The notes: generated from the sequence alone by a model not told the origin. Numbered from the stretch's first letter, positions 1 through 8,997 are shown. The stretch: 62,342 nt of DNA from Acetobacter orientalis (GCF_000963965.1 NZ_BAMX01000039.1:1-62342), one strand, 5' to 3'. Program-made: numbers and translations.

Positions 1-42
1 ACTGGCACTGGCACTGGCACTGGCACTGGCACTGGCACTGGC
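1..42. repeat. Hexanucleotide tandem repeat, (ACTGGC)7, at the left edge
   Basis: Seven exact copies of ACTGGC fill positions 1-42 and run off the left edge, so the true copy number is unknown. The unit length is a multiple of three. All plus-strand frames therefore stay open through it, and one of them (Thr-Gly repeats) ends at a TAA at 52-54. The tract could be the 3' end of a truncated gene, but nothing else supports that. It may also simply mark where the assembly or window was cut. Confidence 0.95.
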
Positions 43-168
43 GGAGTCTCCTAACCGCTCCCCTCAGTCAAGCCTCTCCCCTCACAACTTCCGCCTTTAA
101 AAACGGGTTATTGTGCAGGCCGTAATGCGCCTTGGGTAGCCTGCAAAATAACCTAACTCTTTGGTGCG

Positions 169-196
169 TTGACCCGGCTTCTGGTTCTGTTATATT
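169..196 (+). promoter_or_regulatory. Sigma70-type promoter for the MarR gene
   Basis: TTGACC at 169-174 and TATATT at 191-196 are separated by 16 bp, close to the -35/-10 consensus. They lie 60-90 bp before the ATG at 259. This argues against the upstream TTG at 169 being a start codon, because it would sit inside the -35 box. Confidence 0.6.
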
Positions 197-258
197 TGTT
201 TCGATATATTTTTCATGTCAAATATTATCACCCTAACGGTAAAAGGGCCGCACTCGTT

Positions 259-726
259 ATGCAGCGCAGTTTTGAAGGTCTTGATGAATCGCGCTTTCAC
301 GATATGGCGCTCACGTTCCGTATTATGCGTTTGGCAGCTATCTGGCGCACGCGCCTAGAGCGCGCCCTGCGCCCCCACGGCATGACCGTGGCCCTTATGC
401 GCCCTATGGCCTACCTTATGATGATGCCCGATGGCGCAACCCAACGCGACCTTGCCATAGCAATGGATACAGATTGCTCAGCCCTCGTGCGGGTGCTCGA
501 TTTACTAGAAAAAGAAGGGTTTGTAGCCCGCCAGCCCGATGTGCAAGACAGACGGGCAAAGCACATTATGCTGACCCCAAGCGGGCAACAACGCTGCGCC
601 CTGTTCCACCAGGTTGCCGCACAGGTTGAGCAAGACATGACACAAACCCTGCCCCTGCCCGACCGCAAACCCCTTATTGCGCTGCTCGATACGGTGCTTG
701 CAGCCCCGCCCGAACTTTCTGCCTAA
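259..726 (+). CDS. MarR-family transcriptional regulator
   Basis: A 155-residue winged-helix DNA-binding regulator. The central part reads as the MarR fold: a recognition-helix region (DLAIAMDTDCSALVRVLDLL) followed by a wing whose core is DVQDRRAKHIMLTPSG, the usual D-x-R-D/R-R signature. I chose the ATG at 259 because a good promoter lies at 169-196 and an AAAAGGG purine tract lies 12-18 bases upstream. An in-frame TTG at 169 would add 30 poorly fitting residues. The exporter gene starts 24 bp downstream, so the two are probably co-transcribed. MarR proteins of this arrangement usually repress a neighbouring efflux gene and are released by an aromatic ligand. That role is inferred here. Confidence 0.85.
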   Translation: MQRSFEGLDESRFHDMALTFRIMRLAAIWRTRLERALRPHGMTVALMRPMAYLMMMPDGATQRDLAIAMDTDCSALVRVLDLLEKEGFVARQPDVQDRRAKHIMLTPSGQQRCALFHQVAAQVEQDMTQTLPLPDRKPLIALLDTVLAAPPELSA

Positions 727-750
727 CGCCCATTTGCAAATCAGCCCCTC

Positions 751-2979
751 ATGCCAAACGCATTCCTCACTTTTATAAACCGCAATCTGCCCGCCATGTT
801 TGCCGATAATGCACGCTGGCAAACCACTTTAAACACTGCCGCCTATACCGCGCGCGTGTTTGTCTCCATTGGTATTGCCTTGTTTTTGGCGTTTACCTTC
901 CAGCTACAATCTCCCATGAGTGCCGCCACAACGGTGCTTATTGTGGCAAACCCCACTGTAGGGGCCATGGTTTCTAAAAGTGTGTGGCGCGTTATTGGCA
1001 CACTTATTGGCGCCACTATCAGTGTGGCCGTTATGGCAGGCTTTGTGCAGTCGCCTGTGTTGTATTTTGCAGTGTTCTCGGTTTTTGTTGGCCTAGCCTG
1101 CATGATGGCCACTTTTTTGCGTTTGTTCAGGGCTTATGCTGCTGTTTTGGTGGGCTACACCATTGTTATTGTGGCCTCTCCAGCCTTTGCCCACCCAGAG
1201 TCTATTTTTCTGGCTGCAATGGGCCGCCTCTCCGCCGTGACAACGGGGGTTGTGGTCACGGCTTTTGTATTCATGGTTTCATCACCACGCACACCTTCTA
1301 AAGTTTTAAGTACACTTGGTGATGCATTTCGGGAAACTGTGCGCCATGCCTTGTCTTTTCATACAGCAGAAAGCACACGCACCGCGCCAGAAAAAGCAGC
1401 CGACGCCATAGATGAGCAAATGCAAGGGCTGGAAAACACATCTTCAACCCCAGCTTTTCGTGGCTTACCACAACCACTCTATGACAGCCGTGGCCGCCTT
1501 TTAGCCCGTATGACCGGTCTTGGCCCCGCCATAGAATATGCTGCCGCTGATGACCGAGATATGCAGGCACGGGTAAGCCGCCTGCGCATTGGCCTAAGCC
1601 GCTTAACAGGGCTAATTGTGACCTATCACCCCTATTGGCTTAATTTATCGTTAGCCAATGGGGCCTCGTGCCAAGTGCATTTAAATGTTGCCCAAACCTT
1701 ACGTACTATTCTGGCATTAACCGAAGAACCAGACTGGCAGAGCACCCCCCAACCCATTTCAGAGTGTATTCATGCAGCCCTGAAAGAGTTAGACAAACTC
1801 GAACACCAAAGCCCAGACCCCACAGTTTTAGCATCTCTCGACAACACGCGCGATGTGTTGGTGCAACTCGACCTTGCGTTAAAAGACATTACAACCAGCC
1901 GCCCCGGCCGCACACCCTTTAAAATGGCCACCTATCTTGAGTGGCCAATGGCATTACGTAACGGTGCCAGAGGCATGTTTATTGCCCTGTTAGCGGGCAT
2001 GTTATGGTACGTGCTGCACTGGAGCACAGGCCCCATGCTTATGCTGTATGTTGTGGCTGCTTCTAGCCTTTTGTCCACCACGCCGTCTGCTGCCAAAACA
2101 AGCCCCCTTATGGCTTTTGGAACAGCGCTTGCTATTCCGGCCAGTTTTTTATGCCATGTGGTAGGCTTACCCCGTATTGATGGCTACCCGCTGCTTTGGC
2201 TTACTGTCTGCGCCTTTTTGCTACCCGGCGTGTGGCTACAACTGCACCCGCGCTACAGCATAGGTGCGTTTGGTTATGCGGTTTTCTTTACCATGATGCT
2301 CTCGGTCAATAACCCGATTGTCTATGATGACCTGACCCTTACCAACAACTGGATGACCATGGTTGCAGCCTGCGTGCTGCTGGTGTTGGTTTTTCGGGTT
2401 ATTTTACCAGCAGACCACAGGCTTGATGCTGCCCGCCTTGTGGCCTCTCTTACCCGCAGCGTACAACGCCTTGCCATCGCACGGCACAACAAACCCGTGC
2501 TGTGGGTGGCGTGGGAGGGTATGCAACTGCAAAAAATTGCCCGCCTGATGATGCGCCTTTCTTTTCTTGATGAAACAATAGACCGCAAAGGCTATACAGA
2601 CGCTGCCTTTGCAGCAGTCTCTCTAGGCCGGTTGATTGTGCGCCTACGCTGGAATGCAGACCATACATCCCTCGCCCCGCAAGCTCATACTGCCCTGCTT
2701 GAGGCTTTGGCCTCTTTCAAAACACTGCATATAGCACCAGAGCAAAGTGCTCTTATGCTCAGGCAAGCAGCCCACAGTATTAGTGTTACCCCGCACCCAC
2801 AAAACACCTGCCTAGCACGCGAGCGTGTCGTCTCTTGCCTAGAACAAGCAGCGTATATTGTCAGTGCCGTGCCGGGCTTTTTCCACCGTCATGGCCCACT
2901 CCAACTTGCGCCAGACATAAAGGGCGCACAGGCACCCGTAAGCGCACCAGTGCCCTACCACCATGTTATATTTGGCTAA
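751..2979 (+). CDS. FUSC-family inner-membrane exporter (aromatic acid exporter type)
   Basis: A 742-residue membrane protein with the FUSC layout: an N-terminal block of about six hydrophobic segments (residues ~25-180), a soluble middle region (~190-390), a second membrane block (~400-555) and a cytoplasmic C-terminal tail. This matches the AaeB/YccS family of proton-driven exporters of aromatic carboxylic acids and other toxic organics. Start ATG 751 is the first in frame; Met16 (796) is a possible alternative. It follows the MarR gene by 24 bp with no terminator between, so it is likely the target of that regulator. In AaeAB systems a membrane-fusion partner (AaeA) sits next door. None is present here, so a partner elsewhere or solo function must be assumed. 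The substrate cannot be read from the sequence. Confidence 0.8.
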   Translation: MPNAFLTFINRNLPAMFADNARWQTTLNTAAYTARVFVSIGIALFLAFTFQLQSPMSAATTVLIVANPTVGAMVSKSVWRVIGTLIGATISVAVMAGFVQSPVLYFAVFSVFVGLACMMATFLRLFRAYAAVLVGYTIVIVASPAFAHPESIFLAAMGRLSAVTTGVVVTAFVFMVSSPRTPSKVLSTLGDAFRETVRHALSFHTAESTRTAPEKAADAIDEQMQGLENTSSTPAFRGLPQPLYDSRGRLLARMTGLGPAIEYAAADDRDMQARVSRLRIGLSRLTGLIVTYHPYWLNLSLANGASCQVHLNVAQTLRTILALTEEPDWQSTPQPISECIHAALKELDKLEHQSPDPTVLASLDNTRDVLVQLDLALKDITTSRPGRTPFKMATYLEWPMALRNGARGMFIALLAGMLWYVLHWSTGPMLMLYVVAASSLLSTTPSAAKTSPLMAFGTALAIPASFLCHVVGLPRIDGYPLLWLTVCAFLLPGVWLQLHPRYSIGAFGYAVFFTMMLSVNNPIVYDDLTLTNNWMTMVAACVLLVLVFRVILPADHRLDAARLVASLTRSVQRLAIARHNKPVLWVAWEGMQLQKIARLMMRLSFLDETIDRKGYTDAAFAAVSLGRLIVRLRWNADHTSLAPQAHTALLEALASFKTLHIAPEQSALMLRQAAHSISVTPHPQNTCLARERVVSCLEQAAYIVSAVPGFFHRHGPLQLAPDIKGAQAPVSAPVPYHHVIFG

Positions 2980-3217
2980 TTGCCAGCCATAACATCCCCA
3001 GACGCACAAACTGCCAGCACTCTCCAACACCATAAACAGGTGCGTGCATCTTAATATCCGGTAACGTCTTGTAGTGGCCCCAGCGGTAACGCCAAGATGT
3101 TGATGTGTCAGGGTAAAAACGCGCGTTCAGGCGCCAAAGCCCCCTCCCCGGCACAAGCGGCTTTTCAAGCAACAAACAAAACCACTGCTGAGGCATACGG
3201 CCATTTATCGTGCCCAA
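2966..3217 (-). CDS. Possible small protein of unknown function
   Basis: An open frame of 83 codons (TTG start at 3217; ATG at 3196 would give 76) lies antisense in an otherwise empty 350-bp gap and overlaps the end of the exporter gene by 14 bp. Unlike typical shadow frames, its translation looks protein-like: aromatic and charged residues in a plausible mix (WRYRWGHYKTLPDIKMHAPV) and an apolar C-terminus. I do not recognise the family and see no convincing Shine-Dalgarno site. It could be a real small gene, a remnant or chance. Confidence 0.3.
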   Translation of the reverse strand: MGTINGRMPQQWFCLLLEKPLVPGRGLWRLNARFYPDTSTSWRYRWGHYKTLPDIKMHAPVYGVGECWQFVRLGMLWLAISQI

Positions 3218-3330
3218 TATGCAACATTGCCCACCCTCGGCACGTCACAACACAATCCCTAGTTGACAGTGATTATTAATAACATGTAGGCGGAGGCCAA
3301 CAGCAACTCCCGACAAGTATCAGGATAATC
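2980..3330. other. Intergenic region between exporter and siderophore receptor
   Basis: This 351-bp gap has no supported plus-strand gene. It contains the doubtful minus-strand frame at 2966-3217 and, near its right end, an AT-rich tract (3263-3285) that is the likely promoter/operator area of the receptor gene. I see no terminator for the exporter gene. Confidence 0.6.
3270..3284. promoter_or_regulatory. Possible Fur-type operator upstream of the siderophore receptor
   Basis: TGATTATTAATAACA is an imperfect AT-rich inverted repeat, symmetric at its outer bases, 47 bp before the receptor ATG and just after a TTGACA. Siderophore receptor genes are normally iron-repressed by Fur, so an operator is expected here. 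The match to a Fur box is weak and the call rests largely on position. Confidence 0.25.
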
Positions 3331-5613
3331 ATGATCAGTGTGCGCTCCGTAAAAAGTGTGCTGCCAGTTTTTTTACTGGCAAGTGCCGCCGTTACATCTG
3401 GTGCCGCCGCACAAACTCTTTCTGTGGCAGAAAACACGCCCGACACTGAAAATGAACCATCAAAAAAACAAACGAGCAAAGCCAGTAGTAAGCCAGAAAT
3501 TGTTGTTGTTACAGCAACCGGCCGTTCAAGCGCTTCTGCCTCTACCAAAACACGCACGCCTATTATTGAATCTCCGCAAACCATTACCATTGTAAACCGC
3601 GAAGAGATTGAACTCCGTGCCTCCCCCTCTGTGGCAGATGCGCTGGCCTATGTAGCGGGCGTGCAGGCCCAGCCCCAAGGGGTTGATAGCCGCGTAGATG
3701 AAGTGTCTGTCCGTGGTTTTGGCGCGGGCGGCTTTTCTTCTAACAACAACTTTGTTGATGGGCTGCGCCTCCCCTCCGGTGGGCAATGGACCCGTACATC
3801 GTTCGACCCCTTTGCTTTGCAGCAAATTGAAGTGCTCAAAGGCCCTTCGGGCGCGCTTTATGGCCAGACAGCACCCGGCGGGGTGGTAAACTTGGTAACA
3901 AAACGCCCCACCGCCAAAAGCGAGGGAGAGTTTTTTATACAAGGTTCCGGCTTTACCAATTTAGATAACGGCCAAGGTCAAGCCTCGGGCGATGTCTCTG
4001 GCAAACTTAATAAAAGCGGTACGGTGCTTGGCCGCGTTGTAGCCCTAGCAAAATACGGCGGCACGCAGGTTAATAGCGTTAATACTGGCCGCTACTATTT
4101 CTCACCCAGTTTAACGTGGCATATTACCCCCCAAACAACCTGGACGCTCTTGGCGCAGTACCAGCGCGACCAAGGGGGGTCTACGTTCCAGTTTTTGCCT
4201 GCCACAGGCACACTTTATGCGTCTAATGGCCGCCATATCAAAAATGATGCCAATATTGGCGAACCAAAATGGGATACGTTTGACCGTAACCAAGCCCTTA
4301 TCGGGTCTTTTATTGAGCACCGCTTTAATAAACACATTAGTGTGCGCAATAATACCCGCTACACTTACCTAGATACCCTCTACCGTGCCACCGTGCTGTC
4401 TGGAGATACACTCAGCAAATGCGCCCCTACCTTACAAGGCTGCATTGCCGGAGCAACAGTAAACCGCCGCGCAGTTGAAGGGCGGGGCCGTTCACAAGGC
4501 GTTGCGACAGACACTCAGCTTGAAGGCCACGTTATGACCGGCCCCGTGCGCCACCTGCTGCTGGCTGGCACAGACTATTTTTATACATCATGGAACCATG
4601 ACCGAGACGTCGTAAGCCCAAGCTTGGTTAAACCCATGCTCGATATTTTCTCGCCACAGGCAAGAGGGTCTGCCGGGTATGAAAATGCGCTGGTACCACA
4701 AGTTTATACGTCAACCCAAAGCCAGCAAAACGGTGTTTATTTTCAAGACCAACTCAAGTTTAACCGCCTACGCGTAACACTAGGTGGCCGCCAAGACTGG
4801 GCATGGGATGACACACTGAACATTCTCACCAAAAAACGCTACATGACGCGCTCTAACGCTTTTACGTGGCGCGCGGGCGGTGTGTATCTGTTTGATAACG
4901 GTTTAGCCCCTTACTTCAGCTACGCGCAATCTTTCCAGCCACAGGTTTCAGACCCGTCCTCGGCTAAAGATGGTCAGCCTTTCAAACCCACCAAAGGCGA
5001 CCAGTATGAAGCAGGCATACGCTACCAATACGGTAAAAGTATTTATATTACCTTTGGTGGCTACCAAATTACCCAAACCAACATGACAACACCCGACCCT
5101 TCTGGTGTACAATGCGGCACCACAACCTGCCTTGTACAAACCGGCAAAGGCCGTGTACGGGGCCTAGAGCTTGAAGGGCGTGTAAACCTTGCATGGGACA
5201 CATCGCTTATTTTTACCGGCACACGTAGCGATGCTAAAATTACCCGCTCAAACTATAGCACACAAATAGGCAACTACCTGCCCCAAGCCCCCAAATGGAT
5301 GGCCTCTGTTTTTCTGGATAAACGTTTTCGGGCAGGTATGTTTAAGGGCGTTGGGGTTGGCGGTGGCGTGCGCTATACCGGGCACAGCTACGGCGATACC
5401 GCCAATACACTCTCCATTCCCGGCTATACCTTGTTTGACATGTTCCTGCGTTACGACTTTGCAGAAGCTATGCCCCAATGGAAAGGCCTGACCTTTTCCG
5501 TTAATATGCGCAACATTGCCAACAAACGCTTTGTTTCAACCTGCACCGCCTTAGCCGCCTGCTATTATGGTGAAGGCCGTAGCGTTATAGGCCGTCTGGA
5601 ATACCGGTGGTGA
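3331..5613 (+). CDS. TonB-dependent siderophore receptor
   Basis: A 760-residue outer-membrane receptor. Residues 1-28 form a signal peptide ending in AAAQ. The plug domain follows (about 55-200), with typical phrases such as SPQTITIVNREEIELR, VSVRGFGAGG, QQIEVLKGPSGALYGQ and GGVVNLVTKRPT. The rest is a 22-strand barrel that ends in an aromatic residue (LEYRW), as outer-membrane proteins require. The plug wording is that of the FhuA/FoxA-type ferric siderophore receptors; the ligand is unknown. AGGA lies five bases before the start. The next gene overlaps the stop codon (GTGA), making this the first gene of a four-gene iron uptake operon. Confidence 0.92.
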   Translation: MISVRSVKSVLPVFLLASAAVTSGAAAQTLSVAENTPDTENEPSKKQTSKASSKPEIVVVTATGRSSASASTKTRTPIIESPQTITIVNREEIELRASPSVADALAYVAGVQAQPQGVDSRVDEVSVRGFGAGGFSSNNNFVDGLRLPSGGQWTRTSFDPFALQQIEVLKGPSGALYGQTAPGGVVNLVTKRPTAKSEGEFFIQGSGFTNLDNGQGQASGDVSGKLNKSGTVLGRVVALAKYGGTQVNSVNTGRYYFSPSLTWHITPQTTWTLLAQYQRDQGGSTFQFLPATGTLYASNGRHIKNDANIGEPKWDTFDRNQALIGSFIEHRFNKHISVRNNTRYTYLDTLYRATVLSGDTLSKCAPTLQGCIAGATVNRRAVEGRGRSQGVATDTQLEGHVMTGPVRHLLLAGTDYFYTSWNHDRDVVSPSLVKPMLDIFSPQARGSAGYENALVPQVYTSTQSQQNGVYFQDQLKFNRLRVTLGGRQDWAWDDTLNILTKKRYMTRSNAFTWRAGGVYLFDNGLAPYFSYAQSFQPQVSDPSSAKDGQPFKPTKGDQYEAGIRYQYGKSIYITFGGYQITQTNMTTPDPSGVQCGTTTCLVQTGKGRVRGLELEGRVNLAWDTSLIFTGTRSDAKITRSNYSTQIGNYLPQAPKWMASVFLDKRFRAGMFKGVGVGGGVRYTGHSYGDTANTLSIPGYTLFDMFLRYDFAEAMPQWKGLTFSVNMRNIANKRFVSTCTALAACYYGEGRSVIGRLEYRW

Positions 5614-5879
5614 GTAGCGTGTTTTTTATACCTGTTGGCATGATGCTCTGCGCAATAGCTGGTATATGCGCCTACCTTGCAGCACCCCAGCAGCTTTTAG
5701 TACCAACCCCACTTTCAAAGCCTATAGGCTTGGGCGGGAGCTTGCTTTTTGCTGTGGCAGGCACGCTGTTTTTGTCACAAGTATGGAGTTTGGTTACGGC
5801 CATTTTCGTACTAGCGCTTATGCTTATGCTGGTATGGTCTTTAATGCCGCTCTGTGCCGCACTTGTGCGGAGCAAGTAA
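5610..5879 (+). CDS. Small three-helix inner-membrane protein of the siderophore operon
   Basis: An 89-residue, almost wholly hydrophobic protein with about three membrane segments (~5-25, ~40-58, ~60-82) and a basic C-terminal end. I place the start at GTG 5610, whose last two bases overlap the receptor stop as GTGA; a GTG three bases earlier is equally open. Small proteins of this size, often annotated DUF3325 or similar, accompany PepSY-TM proteins beside siderophore receptors, and the pseudomonad FpvG-FpvK genes are a comparable set. A helper role in periplasmic release or reduction of ferric siderophore is inferred from context alone. Confidence 0.65.
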   Translation: MSSVFFIPVGMMLCAIAGICAYLAAPQQLLVPTPLSKPIGLGGSLLFAVAGTLFLSQVWSLVTAIFVLALMLMLVWSLMPLCAALVRSK

Positions 5880-5883
5880 GCCA

Positions 5884-6186
5884 ATGGCCACGCGAAAAAC
5901 ACCCTACACCAGCAAAAACTGGCTGGTAAAAGTGCTGGCGGCTCTTGTGCCGGGCTTTATTTTTACACTTGGCTTAACAGGCGTTGTGGGCCTGCTTTGC
6001 CACACGAACGGCAACCCGCAATCTGCCTCTGGGCAGTATTTAATGTGGCTCACCGCCCTTGTGTGGAGCACACTGCTCAGCACCTGCTTTTTGTTTCGCT
6101 CTGGCCGTCAGGCATGGGGGTATTTAAGCCTAGGGTGCGCCATTGTGTGGGCTGCGTACTTTCTTCTTCGGAGCACCATGGCATGA
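5884..6186 (+). CDS. DUF3649-like small inner-membrane protein
   Basis: A 100-residue protein with three hydrophobic segments (about 13-34, 47-65 and 74-95), a basic N-terminus and a conserved-looking central phrase (MWLTALVWSTLLSTCFLFRS). Its length and setting between a siderophore receptor and a PepSY-TM gene fit the DUF3649 family of iron-uptake-associated membrane proteins. The ATG at 5884, with GGAG about 12 bases upstream, is preferred to an in-frame GTG at 5854 that would overlap the previous gene. Its stop overlaps the next start as ATGA, which implies translational coupling. The molecular function is not established. Confidence 0.65.
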   Translation: MATRKTPYTSKNWLVKVLAALVPGFIFTLGLTGVVGLLCHTNGNPQSASGQYLMWLTALVWSTLLSTCFLFRSGRQAWGYLSLGCAIVWAAYFLLRSTMA

Positions 6187-7802
6187 AACTCCGTGCTGAC
6201 CTTGTGCAAATGTACCGTGATGTTCATAGCTGGGTGGGCATTATTGCCGGGCTATTTTTGTTTGTGGCCTTTTATGCCGGCGCCATAACCATGTTTGAAG
6301 AGCCCCTAAAACAATGGGCCTCTCCCCCCGTTATGCTGCCCCCTCCGGTCAGTCTTGAGCAAACACCAGAGTTGTTGCAAAAAACCTTTACGGCACACCC
6401 CGAAGCCCAAAATGACTATACCATTGCCGTGACCCCAGAAGATGCCAAACGAGGGCGGCTAACATGGGAGCCTGAACAAGGCCTTGGCCCAACCCGCAAC
6501 CGCCATAGCAGTGGGCAAACATTTTCTGCTGGGTTAGACCAACAGGGCAACTTAGTTGTTGTGCCTAAAATTACCTCTGAAACCGCACGCTTTGTCGATG
6601 TTTTGCACCAAACGGTGGGGCTGCCGCTACCGCATAACATTGCCTCTTTTGTTATGGGCACGGTCGCTCTTTTATATGCAGTTGCCTTAGTTTCTGGCGT
6701 TATTGCGTACCTGCCTGCCCTTGTTAAAATGCTTTTTGCTGTACGCTTAGGCCAGAGTTTGCGCAAACGCTGGCTAGATTTCCATAATCTGCTCGGGCTG
6801 TTTTCTCTGCCCTTTCATATTATTATGGCGGTTTCTTCGGTTGTTTTTGCGTTTCATGGCCAGATTTTTGCTCTGGAGCATAAACTGTTTCCCACTACGG
6901 TTGCCGCCAACCAGCAAGCTGCCCAAGGGGGCAATGGCCTGCACCGCCATGGTGGCCGCCATCAGGGCGGCCAACCAGAAACACAGCCTAGTGCCGCAGG
7001 GGCAGAGCAGTTACCCCAAGCGCTCTTACGCCCTATGCTGGCCCCCAGTGCTGTGGTTGCCACCGTGGCCCAACAAGCACCGGGCTTTGTGCCAGAAGTG
7101 CTTAACTATATGCGCCTTGGCAAAGGCCGCGATGTTATCCGTGTTTTTGGGCACGATGACCGCTACCCCACCCGTGGCCCCACCGGCGGTTTTATGGTGC
7201 TTAACGGTTATACAGGCCAAGCCCAAACGACAGATTATTTACCCGGCCACCAGCAAACAAAATTTGCCATTTTAACCACTTTTTTCTCTCTGCATTTTGG
7301 CAGCTTTGGGGGCACCCCTGTGCGGTGGCTTTATGTGGTGCTTGGGCTTGTTGGGGCTTTTTTATTCTATACCGGCAACCAGCTTTGGGTTGTAACCCGT
7401 AGGCGTAAAGAAAAAGAACGCGGCCACGTGCAGGAAACACGTGGTACATGGGTGCTTTCAGCACTTACCACAGGCTGCACTTTGGGGTGTATTGCTGGCA
7501 TTTCTGCCCTGTTTTGCGCAGTACCGTTTTTACCCGGTGGCGGGCAACAGCAAGCTGTTTCAGCTCTGTATTACACAGTATTCTGCGCTTTTGTGGTGGC
7601 GGCTTTTTGTCTGCCGGGCCAAAGGGGGATTAGGCTACTTTTGGCTGTAGCAGGCGGCATTACCGCTTTGGTGCCCGTTATGCTGTGCATTAACGCCACG
7701 CCTTTTTTGCATAATGCACAAGGGGTAAGCCTTACGGTAACAGCAAGCCTGCTTAGCCTATTTTTGCTTGTATGTGCCGCACGGTATAAACGCCAGCTTT
7801 AA
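6183..7802 (+). CDS. PepSY-associated TM-helix protein, probable ferric-siderophore reductase component
   Basis: A 539-residue inner-membrane protein. It begins MKLRADLVQMYRDVHSWVG, the standard start of PepSY-TM proteins, and its first helix (about 14-37) is followed by a large periplasmic domain. Further helices lie near 155-180, 200-225 and 375-400, and a hydrophobic C-terminal block of about four helices (430-535) resembles a fused small membrane partner. A His/Gly-rich stretch (HRHGGRHQGG) lies in the second periplasmic loop. The true start is ATG 6183, overlapping the previous stop by four bases; the frame is open further upstream but that part is not protein-like. FpvG-type relatives take part in reducing iron from siderophores in the periplasm. 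That function is inferred here. Confidence 0.78.
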   Translation: MKLRADLVQMYRDVHSWVGIIAGLFLFVAFYAGAITMFEEPLKQWASPPVMLPPPVSLEQTPELLQKTFTAHPEAQNDYTIAVTPEDAKRGRLTWEPEQGLGPTRNRHSSGQTFSAGLDQQGNLVVVPKITSETARFVDVLHQTVGLPLPHNIASFVMGTVALLYAVALVSGVIAYLPALVKMLFAVRLGQSLRKRWLDFHNLLGLFSLPFHIIMAVSSVVFAFHGQIFALEHKLFPTTVAANQQAAQGGNGLHRHGGRHQGGQPETQPSAAGAEQLPQALLRPMLAPSAVVATVAQQAPGFVPEVLNYMRLGKGRDVIRVFGHDDRYPTRGPTGGFMVLNGYTGQAQTTDYLPGHQQTKFAILTTFFSLHFGSFGGTPVRWLYVVLGLVGAFLFYTGNQLWVVTRRRKEKERGHVQETRGTWVLSALTTGCTLGCIAGISALFCAVPFLPGGGQQQAVSALYYTVFCAFVVAAFCLPGQRGIRLLLAVAGGITALVPVMLCINATPFLHNAQGVSLTVTASLLSLFLLVCAARYKRQL

Positions 7803-7909
7803 GCACCCCCCCTTTTCCCCATGGGCTTTTGGTAAACTACGCTCGGGTTTGAGTAACCCATAACTCCGCCCGCGCGTAGCCAAAGCCGCAAAAACCCTCT
7901 CAAACCTGC

Positions 7910-8935
7910 TTACGTGGCGTAAGCTTGAAAGCAGGCTTCAATCTCTTCACGCTTTACATCGCGCACTGTTGCTGGGGCCCATGCTGGTTGCGCATCACGC
8001 TCAATTAAACGGCAGCGCACACCTTCTGTAAAATCTGCACGGCGTATCAAATGGCTCACCAGCATTTCTTCTTGCAAAAAAGCGGCGTCACGCGTTTTGA
8101 GCTGCCTAGCCCGGTGCCATGCCTCCCATGATAATACCACAGAAAAAGGACAGGCATTTGAAAGGGTGAGTAAATCACGCTGCCCTTCTTCTCCACCACG
8201 TTCAGCCAAATTACGGATCACGGTCGCAATATCTGGCGCATCGTAGCAGGCATCTAGCTCCTGCACAGTGACTTTGGGCAGAGGGGCAATAAGCGCAAAA
8301 ACATCTTTAGCAGTACGTGTTTCAAGTAAGGCTGCAATATCTGGCAGTGTTTCAGAAGGCACCATGCGGTCTGCAAAGCCGGTCATAACCGCGCCAACAC
8401 CGTTCATGCGGTTGCCTGTAAGCGCCAAACGCAGGCCAGAAAAACCCGGTGCACGGCTTAACAGCCAAGACCCCCCGGCATCTGGCGTAAGGCCAATACT
8501 GGTTTCTGGCATAGCAACAACAGAGCGCTCTGTTACAACGCGGTAGCGCGTATGGCCACCCAGCCCAATACCGCCACCCATGGCAATACCATCTAAAAAA
8601 GACACTGTGGTTTTAGGGTATGCCGCAATAACCCGCATAACTTTGTATGCCCGGCTAAATGCCTCCTGCGCGGCGGCTGCCCCTTGGTTGGCAATAATCT
8701 GGTATAAGGCCTTAAGGTCTCCGCCCGCGCAAAAAGCCCGTGGGGTTGCGCTTTCAAGCAGCACGGTTTGCACGCCGGGGTCGTCACGCCATGCATACAA
8801 TACACGGGCCAGCCCTTCTGCCATAGTGAGGTCTAGGGCATTCAACTGCTTGGGCCGGTCAAGCACAATACGGCCCAGACGCCCAGCACGGTAGGTTTTG
8901 ACCGTGTCAGTGCCTGAAAGACTATCCTCAGTCAT
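7910..8935 (-). CDS. Enoyl-CoA hydratase/isomerase family protein, 3-hydroxyisobutyryl-CoA hydrolase type
   Basis: A 341-residue crotonase-fold enzyme. The oxyanion-hole segments AFCAGGDLKALY and GIAMGGGIGLGGH and the later MPETSIGLTPDAGGSW block are those of the 3-hydroxyisobutyryl-CoA hydrolase subgroup. That subgroup carries a longer C-terminal domain than simple hydratases, which fits the length. The reaction would be thioester hydrolysis in valine degradation, though hydratase activity cannot be excluded. The start at 8935 has a strong AAGGAAAG site. The gene is divergent from the flavin reductase gene. I see no other valine catabolism genes nearby. Confidence 0.78.
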   Translation of the reverse strand: MTEDSLSGTDTVKTYRAGRLGRIVLDRPKQLNALDLTMAEGLARVLYAWRDDPGVQTVLLESATPRAFCAGGDLKALYQIIANQGAAAAQEAFSRAYKVMRVIAAYPKTTVSFLDGIAMGGGIGLGGHTRYRVVTERSVVAMPETSIGLTPDAGGSWLLSRAPGFSGLRLALTGNRMNGVGAVMTGFADRMVPSETLPDIAALLETRTAKDVFALIAPLPKVTVQELDACYDAPDIATVIRNLAERGGEEGQRDLLTLSNACPFSVVLSWEAWHRARQLKTRDAAFLQEEMLVSHLIRRADFTEGVRCRLIERDAQPAWAPATVRDVKREEIEACFQAYAT

Positions 8936-8997
8936 TGCTTTCCTTCTTCATTCATGCACAAAACATGCCAACATGCGAGAAACCAAGAGGAGAGCAG

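Noticed and set aside
3097..3279. Plus-strand frame in the gap before the siderophore receptor
   Set aside because: Its composition is unlike protein, it has no ribosome-binding site and it overlaps the more plausible minus-strand frame.
5666..5929. Alternative frame across the small membrane genes of the siderophore operon
   Set aside because: It covers two genes that are coupled by GTGA and ATGA overlaps and have clear membrane segments, so it is a shadow frame.
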